From JBEKTY01 sp049515555 (lineage in GTDB: Bacteria; Planctomycetota; Planctomycetia; Pirellulales; Thermoguttaceae), in NCBI GenBank assembly GCA_049515555.1, contig JBEKTY010000133.1:1-22999 (forward strand): a stretch of 22,999 nt of DNA, given 5' to 3'. Below are positions 11,028-19,131 of this stretch, one piece after another. The position numbers were made by a program, and so were the translations under genes. The notes beneath the pieces are model-generated. The model did no database searches, had not been told where the DNA came from, and saw only the letters and a list, made by a program, of their open reading frames with translations. How positions within the stretch are numbered: position 1 is the stretch's first letter; every line of letters begins with the position of its first letter.

Positions 11028-11199
11028 CCACACCGCAACCGGCGACTACGTAACGAGTTGGTAACAAGTCACCCTGCTTTGCGTGATAGTAACCGTCGGC
11101 TCTCCCGCGCCTTTCAATGCCCTGAATACTTGCTGGACTTCCCGTGCCCGATCGTCTATGTTGACGAGGTTCTGCGTTGCAAGCGACGTGCAGGATGTT

Positions 11200-11348
11200 G
11201 GTGGGGCTCGCTAACCCGGATTATTTGCCAATCGTTCGTAGTGGCCGCATTCATGCGGTCCCTGACCTGCTCACACTGTCCAGACCCGATAAATCGGGTC
11301 ACTACGAACCCCGGTGAATAATCCAGGCTAACGCTCGACCCAGCCTAC
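11200..11348. repeat. Dispersed repeat apparently split by another repeat
   Basis: GGTGGGGCTCGCTAAC (11200-11215) and GCTAACGCTCGACCCAGCCTAC (11327-11348) read as the two halves of the repeat found intact at 823-853. They are separated by 111 bases of a different palindromic repeat, and GCTAAC stands on both sides. The spacer 10922-11383 holds no gene; apart from this element and a possible -10 box for the minus-strand genes I see nothing in it. Confidence 0.6.
11216..11326. mobile_element. Candidate 111-bp MITE-like element with nested inverted repeats
   Basis: The ends are inverted: CCGGATTATTTGCC on the left against CTGGATTATTCACC read from the right (11 of 14 positions, with a run of GGATTATT). 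Further in, GTTCGTAGTG (11234-11243) pairs exactly with CACTACGAAC (11300-11309). Two short hairpins lie inside: CCGCAT/ATGCGG (11245-11258) and GACCCGAT/ATCGGGTC (11283-11300). It has no coding capacity. The flanking GCTAAC copies could be a target duplication, or a decayed outer part of the terminal inverted repeat. Confidence 0.5.
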
Positions 11349-11383
11349 TTTGTTTTTCAGCAACAGGGAGTGAGGAGACTGCG

Positions 11384-13138
11384 GTGAAGATGAAAATGAT
11401 TCTCAGCATGTTTTCGGCGTTGGTGCTTGCGGGTGCGGTGGGCATGGCCGCGGAGGAGCCTGCGGCGGGGGCTGCCACGGCGGGCGTGCAACTTAAGGAT
11501 TACTGGGTCTTTGCCATGACCAACCTGGCCAGCCCGCCCTTGCTGGAGAAGATCTTGGCCTTGATGCAGCGGGCCCATCGGGCGGGCTACACGGGCATCT
11601 TCCTGTGCGACAGCAAGGTCGAGAAGTTCCAACTGCAAGACAAGAGCTACGCCCGCAAGTGGCGCCAGTTCCGCCAGGCCTGCACCGACGAGGGGATGCA
11701 ACTGGTGGTGCCCGTGTGCTCGATGGGCTATAACGCCGAGTTCCTGGCCGGGGACCCGAACCTGGCCGAGGGCATGCCCGTCCGCGGCGCAGAGTTCGTA
11801 GTCCGCGACGGCAAGCTGCTGCCTTCCGACACGACGACGAAACTGGTCAACGGCTCGCTCGCGCAATGGAAGGGCGACGTGCCCCGGGGCTGGACGGTCG
11901 ACAAGCCGGGCGTCGTCTCCTTCCGCGACGAGCAGGTCGGCTGGGAGGGCAAGCCCGCGCTCCGCCAGGAGCACGGCCGGGCCAAGTCGGGACCGGTGCG
12001 GCTGAGTCAGCGGATTGCGGTCGAGCCGTGGCACTATTACCACCTCTCGGTAATGGCCAAGACCGAGGACTGCACGTCGGGCGACTTCCGCGTAATGGCC
12101 ATTTCCGCCGGTGCGGGACCGGGCCGGGTACTGAACTGGCAGCCGCCGCCCATCCGGGAAACCATGGATTGGACCCGCCTGGACGTTACCTTTTGCAGCC
12201 TGGACCAGAGCGCGGTGACGATCTACTGCGGCACGTGGGGCACCAAGGCGGGCACGGTCTGGTGGAGTGACCTGCGGATCGAGCCGGCCGGGTTGGTCAA
12301 CGTCATCCGCCGCCCCAGCCTGCCGCTGTCGCTGACCAGCGCCGACGGCCAGACGACTTACGAGGAAGGCCGGGACTTCTCCGAGGTCAATGACCCCAAG
12401 TTGGGCCACGACCCGCACCCGGGCTACTTTACCAACTGGCACGAGCCGCCGGTGGTGACGATTCCCGCCGGCAGCCGGTTGAAGGAGGGCCAGACGGTGG
12501 CGGCCAGCTATCACATTTCGACCAGCGTGGGGAAGCCGGGGCAGATCAACTGCTGCTTGAGCGAGCCGGAAGTCTACGAGCGGGTCGAGAAGGTCATCGG
12601 CTGGGTGCACGAGAACGTCCAGCCGGACGTATACATGATGGGTTACGACGAGATTCGGCATTGCGGCTGGGACGATTCCTGCGCCCGGCGGCATTTGACC
12701 TGCGGCCAGATCCTGGCAGAGAACGTCCGCCGCTGCTCGGCGATCATCCGCCAGGTGGCCCCCGACAGCCCGATCGCGACCTGGAACGACATGTTCGATC
12801 CGTTTCATCTGGCCTTCAAGGAGGGCGTGATGTACCTGGCCAAGGGCGACGGGCCGTGGTACGGCTCGTGGGAGGGCCTGCCGACGAGCGTCATCGTACT
12901 CAACTGGCGGCAGAACAACCTGGATAGCCTGAAATTCTTCGCCGGCCGCGGCCAGCCGCAGATCCTGGCGGGCTATTACGACCAGGACCCGGCGCGGATC
13001 GTCGAGTGGCTGAAGATGGCGGCCCAGGTGAAAGGCGTCCGCGGCGTAATGTACACGACCTGGAGGAACGACTACTCGAAGCTGGAAGTGTTTATCAAGT
13101 ATGCCAGGCAGTTTTCGGAAGGCCAAGAGGCCAAGTGA
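11384..13138 (+). CDS. Secreted TIM-barrel protein resembling GH20-type glycoside hydrolases, with an inserted beta-sandwich
   Basis: A predicted exported protein of 584 residues. The GTG at 11384 lies six bases after a GGAG and is preferred; an ATG at 11390 is the alternative. The signal peptide is KMKMILSMFSALVLAGAVGMAA. About residues 35-150 look like the first strands and helices of a barrel (RAHRAGYTGIFLCDSK, QACTDEGMQLVVPV). Residues about 150-305 read as a carbohydrate-binding-like jelly roll (NGSLAQWKGDVPRGW, RIAVEPWHYYHLSVMAKT). The barrel then resumes with YMMGYDEIRHCGWD, where D422-E423 sits like the Asp-Glu pair of GH20 enzymes, and with PIATWNDMFDPFH. The family is judged by pattern only; the substrate is unknown and it may not be catalytic. 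It is followed after 191 bases by another secreted protein on the same strand. Confidence 0.65.
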   Translation: MKMKMILSMFSALVLAGAVGMAAEEPAAGAATAGVQLKDYWVFAMTNLASPPLLEKILALMQRAHRAGYTGIFLCDSKVEKFQLQDKSYARKWRQFRQACTDEGMQLVVPVCSMGYNAEFLAGDPNLAEGMPVRGAEFVVRDGKLLPSDTTTKLVNGSLAQWKGDVPRGWTVDKPGVVSFRDEQVGWEGKPALRQEHGRAKSGPVRLSQRIAVEPWHYYHLSVMAKTEDCTSGDFRVMAISAGAGPGRVLNWQPPPIRETMDWTRLDVTFCSLDQSAVTIYCGTWGTKAGTVWWSDLRIEPAGLVNVIRRPSLPLSLTSADGQTTYEEGRDFSEVNDPKLGHDPHPGYFTNWHEPPVVTIPAGSRLKEGQTVAASYHISTSVGKPGQINCCLSEPEVYERVEKVIGWVHENVQPDVYMMGYDEIRHCGWDDSCARRHLTCGQILAENVRRCSAIIRQVAPDSPIATWNDMFDPFHLAFKEGVMYLAKGDGPWYGSWEGLPTSVIVLNWRQNNLDSLKFFAGRGQPQILAGYYDQDPARIVEWLKMAAQVKGVRGVMYTTWRNDYSKLEVFIKYARQFSEGQEAK

Positions 13139-13156
13139 GCGAAGCCAGTGTGCGTC

Positions 13157-13273
13157 CCCTCTCCCTCCGGGAGAGGGCTAGGGTGAGGGAGAAGTGTGTG
13201 AGGATCGTGCCTCTCCAGTATTCGAGACGAAAGCAGCTTCCCCTCACCCCGGCCCTCTCCCGGAGGGAGAGGG
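13157..13273. repeat. Two inverted copies of the 33-bp palindromic repeat
   Basis: 13157-13189 and the reverse complement of 13241-13273 match at 31 of 33 positions, around a 51-base loop, so the pair can form one long hairpin or two small ones. They fill most of the spacer between the GH-like gene and the transglutaminase-like gene (13139-13329). If the two genes share a transcript, this structure lies within the mRNA. Confidence 0.85.
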
Positions 13274-13309
13274 GGACTGCATTAGCCACCATTGATCGAG
13301 GAGACTGCC

Positions 13310-13333
13310 ATGAATTCAAGGAGCCTGCCATGA
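13310..13333 (+). CDS. Possible 7-residue leader peptide overlapping the next start codon
   Basis: ATG-AAT-TCA-AGG-AGC-CTG-CCA-TGA encodes MNSRSLP. It is preceded by CGAGGAGACTGCC, a good Shine-Dalgarno with 7-base spacing. Its TGA overlaps the ATG of the next gene as ATGA, the arrangement typical of translational coupling. It is also possible that ribosomes start only at the second ATG, which has its own AAGGAG inside the short frame. Confidence 0.35.
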   Translation: MNSRSLP

Positions 13334-16098
13334 GTTTACCGCGTGCGGGGCGTCTGGCTGCGGCCAAGAAGGCGCTCTGGCTATCCGTTTGCTGGGCCCT
13401 GCTGATCGCCGGGCGGCCGGCCTTGGCCCGGTGCGAGGTCTGCAACCTTAAACTGGTCACCGACGGCAATCCCGACTATAGCGACATCGGCAGCATGATC
13501 TACAGCATTACCTCGCGCTGGGAGCAGCCCAAGGACAAGTGCTGGGCCCTGTGGTACTGGAACCACATCGCCCGCCGCCAGACCGCACCCATGCAGTTGC
13601 ACGGCCGGGAGCTGACCGATCCGGTGCGGCAGTTCAACGACTATGGTTTCACCATGTGCAGCACGGTGGCGGGGGTCAACTGCTCGATCTGGGGCGCGAT
13701 GGGCCTACCGGTGAAGTTCTGGGACATCTCGATGCACACCGTGCCGGAGGTGTTCTACGACGGCCGCTGGCACATGTACGACAGCTCGCTCACGGCCCTG
13801 TACACGCTGTGCGACGGAAAGACCATCGCCGGGGTGGAAGACATCGGGGCCGAGGGGGCCTGCGCCGTTAGCGGCGGCCGGCGCGAGCCGGGCCATATAG
13901 CCCGCTATCACTGCCTCAACGCCACCAGCCCCAACGGCTTCCTTGCCGGCTGCGACGGCCAGCGCTCGATGACCGAGGAGTACCAGTGCTTCAATCCCCG
14001 GGGGCTGAAGTACCGCTATTACCTCAACAATTGGGACCTCGGCCATCGCTACATACTCAATCTCCGCGCCGGCGAGGTCTATGCCCGCTACTACCACCGC
14101 CTGGACGCCGAAAGCCCGAAGGCCGTGGTCCAGGGCGATAAGAACTCGGGCTACAAGGCCGATCCGGCCTACTTCGTGCCCAACGAGAACGGGGGCCAGG
14201 ATCCCGAGTCGGTCAACCTGCGCTATCGCATCCGCGGCAATGGCCTGCGCGACTGGACGCCCCTGCTCACGGCCGCCGGCCTGAACGAATGCGCCTACAC
14301 GGCCCAGGGGATCGTGGCCGTCGAGCCGGCGGGCCTCCAGCCGGCCGAGGCCGGCCAGGCGGGCGAAATCGTGTTCAAGATCGAGGGGGCCAACGTCATC
14401 ACCTCGCTCGGCATCAAGGCCGACGTGTTCCGCCGCACGGCCGACGACCTGGCGGCAGTCGCCGTCAGCACCACGGGCGGCCGGGCATGGAAGGAAGTCT
14501 GGCGGGCCGGCCAGACCGGACCGCTCGCCGCCGCGCTGCAACTGATCCAGCCGGTCAACGGGGCCTACGAAGTGCTGGTCAAAGTGAGCCTGCTGGGCAA
14601 GGCCGCGACGGCCGACGCCCGGCTTTCGGCAATCGCCTTCCACACCATTACGCAGCTCAACAGCAAGACCCTGCCCACGCTGCGGCTGGGCAAGAATACC
14701 GTGTGCTTAGGCGGCGGCGAGCCGCTGGAGTCGACCGTCGTCTGGCCGAACCTGACCAAGCCCGACTATAAAGCTTACGTGGTCGAAGAGAAGAACGTTG
14801 CCAAACCGGGCCACACGGATTACCTCGCCACGCTATATGCCGAAAAGGGGGGCGAAGAGGCGTACGTGGTCTTCCGCCTGCACGCGCCCCGCGATATCCG
14901 CCGCGTGACCTACGGCGGGCGGTTCTACAACCGTGGCCCCAAGGCCCGCATCGAAATGCTGCACAGTTTCGACGGCGGCAAGACCTGGACCCCCAGCTAC
15001 AAGCTCACCGATACGAGCAGCCCCTGGGACGTAATCCACTACGAGAAGGTCCAGCGCGTGCCCGGCGGGACGAAGAGCGTGCTCGTGAAATACCTGTGGA
15101 ACGCGGCCACCGCCGGGCCGGCCGACTGCGGCTTGTACGCCGTGCGGATGGAAGCCAACTACGTGTCGGCCGATACGGCCAGCGACGGTCCCAATTCTAG
15201 TCCGACGAAAATGGGACTGTCCCCTTCGCCCCTGGAAGTGACCTTCGCCTGGAACGAGCGGCAGGCCGACTACAGTACCGTCCCCCGCAGCCACACACAA
15301 CTGGTCCAGAAACTGCCCTGCCGCTACGAGATCAACGTGGGCGGCGCGGATCAACCGGTCATGGAATCGGTGCGGATCAACTTCCGGGGCCCCCAGGCGG
15401 CTAAGTACGGCTACAGCGACGGCCAGGACATCCCCGACGCCCGGAAGTTCCAGGACCGCTGGGCCACCTACGGCAAGAACCTGGCCGAGGGCAAGCCCTA
15501 TACCTCGAGCGTGCCTTGCCGGCAGGGCTGGGGCGCCAACGACGGCGGCGGAAAGATCCTCACCGACGGCATCGTTGGCTCGCCCTATGTCGGCGGGGGG
15601 GCCTACCAGTTCGGCATGCTCTGGCACAAAGGCGATAAACCCCTGGTGACTGTGGACCTGGGCAAGGTCGAGCGCTGCGCGGCCTTCCGCATCCAGACCG
15701 GCGGCTATCCCTTCGACGACGCGCTACAGGGCGAGGTGCCCGATAAGGTCGAAGTCCTCACCAGCCTGGACGGCCGGCAGTACGCCAGCCAGGGCTGCTT
15801 CGATTTCCGGCTCCGCTGGAAAGACATCCCGGTGAACGAGGCCTGGCCCGACGAGGAAACGCTCAAGGGTCCGAATTACGTGCTCCTGGCGAAGCAGCCC
15901 GTCCAGGCCCGCTACGTGCGGTTCGCCATCACGGCCGAGCGGTTCCTCTCGGTCAGCGAAGTGCAGGTGCTGGACTCGGTCAGCTACGAGCCGTTCGATC
16001 TCAAGTTGGCCCTGCCGGACGGCAAAGACCGGTCAGACATCACGGCCTATAATCCGCCGCACCTGCCGGCGAAGGCCCGCGGCGCGGGGAAACGCTGA
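13330..16098 (+). CDS. Secreted transglutaminase-like protein with a C-terminal discoidin (F5/8 type C)-like domain
   Basis: 922 residues, start at the ATG of 13330 after AAGGAG. A signal peptide follows (WLSVCWALLIAGRPALA). The N-terminal third looks like a transglutaminase/cysteine-peptidase-like fold: a Cys110 in YGFTMCSTVAG, His136 in DISMHTVPEVFYDGRWH and Asp151 in MYDSSL give the expected Cys-His-Asp order and spacing. The middle (about 300-700) is beta-rich, with an FDGGKTWTPSYKL segment like sialidase/BNR turns. Residues about 716-885 resemble a discoidin domain (KNLAEGKPYTSS, VTVDLGKVERCAAFRIQTGG, ARYVRFAITAERFLSVSEVQVL), often used to bind carbohydrate. An in-frame palindrome encodes part of a Pro/Ser-rich linker near residues 619-634. 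Possibly co-transcribed with the GH-like gene upstream. It may act on cell-surface or extracellular polymers; the substrate is unknown. Confidence 0.75.
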   Translation: MSLPRAGRLAAAKKALWLSVCWALLIAGRPALARCEVCNLKLVTDGNPDYSDIGSMIYSITSRWEQPKDKCWALWYWNHIARRQTAPMQLHGRELTDPVRQFNDYGFTMCSTVAGVNCSIWGAMGLPVKFWDISMHTVPEVFYDGRWHMYDSSLTALYTLCDGKTIAGVEDIGAEGACAVSGGRREPGHIARYHCLNATSPNGFLAGCDGQRSMTEEYQCFNPRGLKYRYYLNNWDLGHRYILNLRAGEVYARYYHRLDAESPKAVVQGDKNSGYKADPAYFVPNENGGQDPESVNLRYRIRGNGLRDWTPLLTAAGLNECAYTAQGIVAVEPAGLQPAEAGQAGEIVFKIEGANVITSLGIKADVFRRTADDLAAVAVSTTGGRAWKEVWRAGQTGPLAAALQLIQPVNGAYEVLVKVSLLGKAATADARLSAIAFHTITQLNSKTLPTLRLGKNTVCLGGGEPLESTVVWPNLTKPDYKAYVVEEKNVAKPGHTDYLATLYAEKGGEEAYVVFRLHAPRDIRRVTYGGRFYNRGPKARIEMLHSFDGGKTWTPSYKLTDTSSPWDVIHYEKVQRVPGGTKSVLVKYLWNAATAGPADCGLYAVRMEANYVSADTASDGPNSSPTKMGLSPSPLEVTFAWNERQADYSTVPRSHTQLVQKLPCRYEINVGGADQPVMESVRINFRGPQAAKYGYSDGQDIPDARKFQDRWATYGKNLAEGKPYTSSVPCRQGWGANDGGGKILTDGIVGSPYVGGGAYQFGMLWHKGDKPLVTVDLGKVERCAAFRIQTGGYPFDDALQGEVPDKVEVLTSLDGRQYASQGCFDFRLRWKDIPVNEAWPDEETLKGPNYVLLAKQPVQARYVRFAITAERFLSVSEVQVLDSVSYEPFDLKLALPDGKDRSDITAYNPPHLPAKARGAGKR
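15187..15224. repeat. Palindromic repeat inside a coding sequence
   Basis: GGTCCCA (15187-15193) and TGGGACT (15212-15218) are inverted arms, and GGGACTGTCCCC (15213-15224) is a second small palindrome. Its 11-base core GGGACTGTCCC recurs in a spacer at 20593-20603. Here it is read in frame as part of GPNSSPTKMGLSPSP, between two beta-rich segments of the transglutaminase-like protein. Confidence 0.5.
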
Positions 16099-16227
16099 TA
16101 GGGCCGAGATATTGATGGGCGGGGTCATGTTCTGAGGCGTTGGGGCGAACCCGGCGTACACGTCGGGCCGACTACCGGCTGCGCCGGATAGAAGCGTAAA
16201 CCCCAAAGGACCGTGGAATCAGTAGAC

Positions 16228-16281
16228 GTACTCATCTCGCTCCGCGAGATGGGCTTTCATCTCGCGGAGCGAGATTAGTAC
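16228..16281. terminator. 24-bp near-perfect hairpin between converging genes
   Basis: The arm 16228-16251 and the reverse complement of 16258-16281 match at 23 of 24 positions, with a 6-base loop (GGCTTT). Each arm contains its own CATCTCG/CGAGATG palindrome. It lies in the 373-base spacer (16099-16471) where two genes converge, so a bidirectional terminator role is plausible, although no T-run follows. Bases 16099-16227 hold only a weak relative of the CCCGGCGT hairpin seen at 126-272. Confidence 0.55.
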
Positions 16282-16367
16282 ATAGGCGAACACGGCGATA
16301 GTTGATTTGCCGGTCGTAGGTCAACTTGCCGCCACTGTTGGCCCCGCCTGAAGGCCGTTGCAGTTCC

Positions 16368-16471
16368 ACGCGGAGGCGCAGAGAAACTTTCCGCCTTCAT
16401 CCTTCCCCCTTCCGCCCTACGCCTTCGGCCCCCGCTTTGCCCCTTCCGCCTTCCCCCTTCCGCCTTCCCCC
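16368..16471. repeat. Pyrimidine-rich low-complexity repeat (TTCCGCCTTCCCCC units)
   Basis: It begins ACGCGGAGGCGCAGAGAAAC and continues with tandem TTCCGCC, TTCATCC and TTCCCCC units up to the stop codon of the minus-strand gene. The same composite occurs in inverted orientation on the other side of that gene (19181-19392). Confidence 0.75.
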
Positions 16472-19003
16472 CTATTCCCTTTCCTCTTCCTTCTCCTTCA
16501 GATACTCGGCCAGCCGTTTCAGGTGTTCCTTGAAATCGTGGGAGAAGCCCTTGACCTTGACGCTGAACGCCGCGTAGGTGGCCGGCGGATGCTCGGCGAA
16601 CTTGTTGGCCTCGCGGACCTTGGCGGCCAGAGTTCGCAGGTCGCGCTTGACGACGTCGCCCAGGTACGCGCTGGCCTGGATGGCGTCGATCCGCTCGTCG
16701 AGCCGGTCTTGGAACTTCGACTCTAAGGACTTGAGGCTGTCGCTGTCGAGCACCCGGCCCAGCCGCGCGGCCTCGGGGTGCGGCATGAAGGTCAGGACCT
16801 CGCCCGGAGCGGGCCGCCGGTGGCTGCCGGCCAGCGTCTTGCCGTGCGCCAGGCTCGCCGCCTCGAGACGCACCTTGGCGGGGACGTTGATCTGCACACG
16901 GAGCATGGAGAGCACGGCCAGGAAGCTCAGCCGATCGGCCAGGGCTCTGGCAGCGCACCTGTCGTTGGCCTCGGCCTGGCGATCTTCGTCGTGGAAGTCG
17001 GGATCCTTGAGAACGTTGCCCAGCGCGCCGGCGGGAATACCGTAGGTGAGGCCGATGTTGTAGCCCGTGCGGCCGATCCGCGTGCGGAACTCCTGATCCA
17101 GCTTGCCCATCGCGCCGCGGAGCTCCGTGACGGCCTTGTCGGCGGCCTTCATGGCCACGATGGCGACCACCCGGCCCTCGTCGTCCAGGACCGGGCCGCC
17201 GCTCCAGCCGGGGTTTACCGAGGCGTCGATCTGGTAGAAGTCTTGCTCCTTGATGCGCACCACGCCGCTGAAGCGGCCGTGATTCACGGCGTTGCGCATG
17301 AGGATTCCGCCGCCGGCCGTGGGATTGCCCACCAGCGTCACGCGGTCGCCGGAATTGAACGCATAATCGCCGCGGACCGGCAGGCCGGCCAGCTCGGATT
17401 GCTTCAGCTCGAGGACGCACAAATCCCGCGGCCGATCGAAATACAAGATCCGCGCGACCGGCTGCGGTTTGCTGTTTTCCGTGCCGAAGCGGACTTTGAT
17501 CTCGTCGGCGAAAACGGCTTCCACGACGTGGGCGTTGGTCACCACGAGCTTCTTGCCGATCGCGAACCCCGAGCCCGACCCCAGCGGATGCTCGATCAAA
17601 GCCACGCATTGCAGGGCCTGTGGCGAGGGCACGGCCGTGGGCCTGGCCGGCTTGGCCCGCGCCGGGGCAAGGGCCGGCGCCGGTGTGGCAGCGGCGACGG
17701 CCACCTGAGAGGCCGGGGCTGCCGGACCCGGCGCCGCCGGGAGCCCGGCCGGAGGCGGCGGAGCCTGGGCAGCGGGCCCCGCCGCCGGGCCGGTCGAGGC
17801 GGCGACCGCGGGCGGACCGACGGGCAAGGCCGTGCCGCTCAAGGGCGCCAATTCGATCCGCCGGATGCGAAATTGGCTCGAAGAAATCAAGCCCAGGCCG
17901 TGGCCGATGTCCGCTGCCAACCCCGGCTCGATGGAAAGACGGTCGCTCCGGCCGGTCCAGTGCACAATCGTCCGGCCGTCGGCCGTCGCGTCGACGCTGC
18001 CCGGCCCCACCGTGCAGACCACCGTCACGGTGCGATACCGCGCGAGAATCTCGCCATGGAAGGCCGTCCCGTTCTGATCGGCGCCCCGGCCGTCGATCAA
18101 CTCCAGGCCGCTGGTGGTTCTGTGCCAGCCGTCGAGGACCAGCGCGGCGGGGTGCCCGTCGACCGATAGAACGATGTGCAAGCCTTCATCGCTCCCGGTC
18201 GCCGGCGGCCGCGCCTTGGCGGTCTTCGAGGGGCGCGGCGATGAAGCCCGCTCCACCACCACGGTCAAGCGATACTCGGCGGGGGGCGTCACGGGCAGCC
18301 GGAGCGTGCCTGCTTCGTTGCGGGGACTTGCCAGCCGCGATCCTTGGAAGGTCCATGCGCCGCGCACGGAGTCCCGCACGGGATTGATCTGCCGGAGGAC
18401 GTCGACAACTTCCACGCGTTCCGCCGCGCCCGGCGCGGGAGCCCGCATGGCGGCCGGCGCCGGGGCGGGCCCCGGCGCGGCAGGCACGGCGGGCAAGGGC
18501 GCCCCGCCGGCCGGCGCGGCCTGGGCGGCCGGGTTCGCAAGCGCCCCGCCGGGGGAACTGGCAGGCAGGCCGGCCGAGAGCTCGACACCGTCCTCGCTAT
18601 GGCCGCCGGCCCCCGTTTTCGGATGCGACATGTACCCGGTCGCCAAGAGCGTTACGGCCACCGCGGCGCCCACCAGGACCACGCCGCCGATGCTCAAGGG
18701 CAGCGTCAGCGATCGTCGACTTCCGCCGGCGACAGACACCATCGGCCCCGCGGCGGCATCAAGCAATTTGAGCGGGGGCAGTTCGGAGAGCTTGTTTCGC
18801 AGCGGCAGGCACGGCGCTGCGGCATCGGTTTGGGGAGCGGCCGCGGCAAGCGGCTCGGCCTTGGGCAGCGCCGCGACACAGGACTGCTTGCCGGCCGGCA
18901 TAGCCAGCGCACCGCCGCACTGCGGGCACTTTAACTTCTTGCCGGCCGCGCTGTCCTCGACTTGAATGGCCTTGTGGCACTGCGGGCACGCAAACCGGAG
19001 CAT
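16472..19003 (-). CDS. Membrane-anchored zinc-ribbon, lectin-like and trypsin-like serine protease fusion
   Basis: 843 residues in recognisable parts. A zinc ribbon (C6-PQ-C9 ... C26-PQ-C29) starts at the ATG of 19003. One membrane segment spans about 99-124 (LPLSIGGVVLVGAAVAVTLLATG). A Pro/Ala-rich linker leads to a beta-rich domain at about 197-388, resembling planctomycete ConA-like/DUF1080-type modules (LRQINPVRDSVRGAW, FRIRRIELAPLSG). After a second linker comes a trypsin-like domain with H492 (VVTNAHVVE), D527 (RPRDLCVLEL) and S601 (NPGWSGGPVLDD), the complete triad in the HtrA-like style. The last 200 or so residues are mostly helical, ending KEKEEERE. No PDZ domain was seen. The likely topology puts the zinc ribbon in the cytoplasm and the protease outside. 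The target is unknown. It overlaps no neighbour and has its own promoter candidate. Confidence 0.85.
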   Translation of the reverse strand: MLRFACPQCHKAIQVEDSAAGKKLKCPQCGGALAMPAGKQSCVAALPKAEPLAAAAPQTDAAAPCLPLRNKLSELPPLKLLDAAAGPMVSVAGGSRRSLTLPLSIGGVVLVGAAVAVTLLATGYMSHPKTGAGGHSEDGVELSAGLPASSPGGALANPAAQAAPAGGAPLPAVPAAPGPAPAPAAMRAPAPGAAERVEVVDVLRQINPVRDSVRGAWTFQGSRLASPRNEAGTLRLPVTPPAEYRLTVVVERASSPRPSKTAKARPPATGSDEGLHIVLSVDGHPAALVLDGWHRTTSGLELIDGRGADQNGTAFHGEILARYRTVTVVCTVGPGSVDATADGRTIVHWTGRSDRLSIEPGLAADIGHGLGLISSSQFRIRRIELAPLSGTALPVGPPAVAASTGPAAGPAAQAPPPPAGLPAAPGPAAPASQVAVAAATPAPALAPARAKPARPTAVPSPQALQCVALIEHPLGSGSGFAIGKKLVVTNAHVVEAVFADEIKVRFGTENSKPQPVARILYFDRPRDLCVLELKQSELAGLPVRGDYAFNSGDRVTLVGNPTAGGGILMRNAVNHGRFSGVVRIKEQDFYQIDASVNPGWSGGPVLDDEGRVVAIVAMKAADKAVTELRGAMGKLDQEFRTRIGRTGYNIGLTYGIPAGALGNVLKDPDFHDEDRQAEANDRCAARALADRLSFLAVLSMLRVQINVPAKVRLEAASLAHGKTLAGSHRRPAPGEVLTFMPHPEAARLGRVLDSDSLKSLESKFQDRLDERIDAIQASAYLGDVVKRDLRTLAAKVREANKFAEHPPATYAAFSVKVKGFSHDFKEHLKRLAEYLKEKEEERE

Positions 19004-19131
19004 GGCGGGTCCTCGCCAATGTCATTGCTGGATTGACAAGTCGGAGCCGAAAACCACATCGGCCGTCCCCCTGCCTGCCGCCACCCTTGTCATACCCACC
19101 GGAACCCGTCGGCAGCGGGGCGATAACTGCG

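Noticed and set aside
10922..11038. Upstream extension of the first alpha-toroid frame
   Set aside because: The GAGGAGG site and signal peptide place the start at 10921.
10749..11321. 190-codon open frame across the repeat-rich spacer
   Set aside because: It begins antisense to the alpha-toroid gene and runs into the nested repeat. There is no ribosome binding site and no protein-like pattern.
13006..13329. Upstream extension of the transglutaminase-like frame
   Set aside because: It would overlap the previous gene out of frame and run through the 33-bp repeats. The signal peptide starts at 13330.
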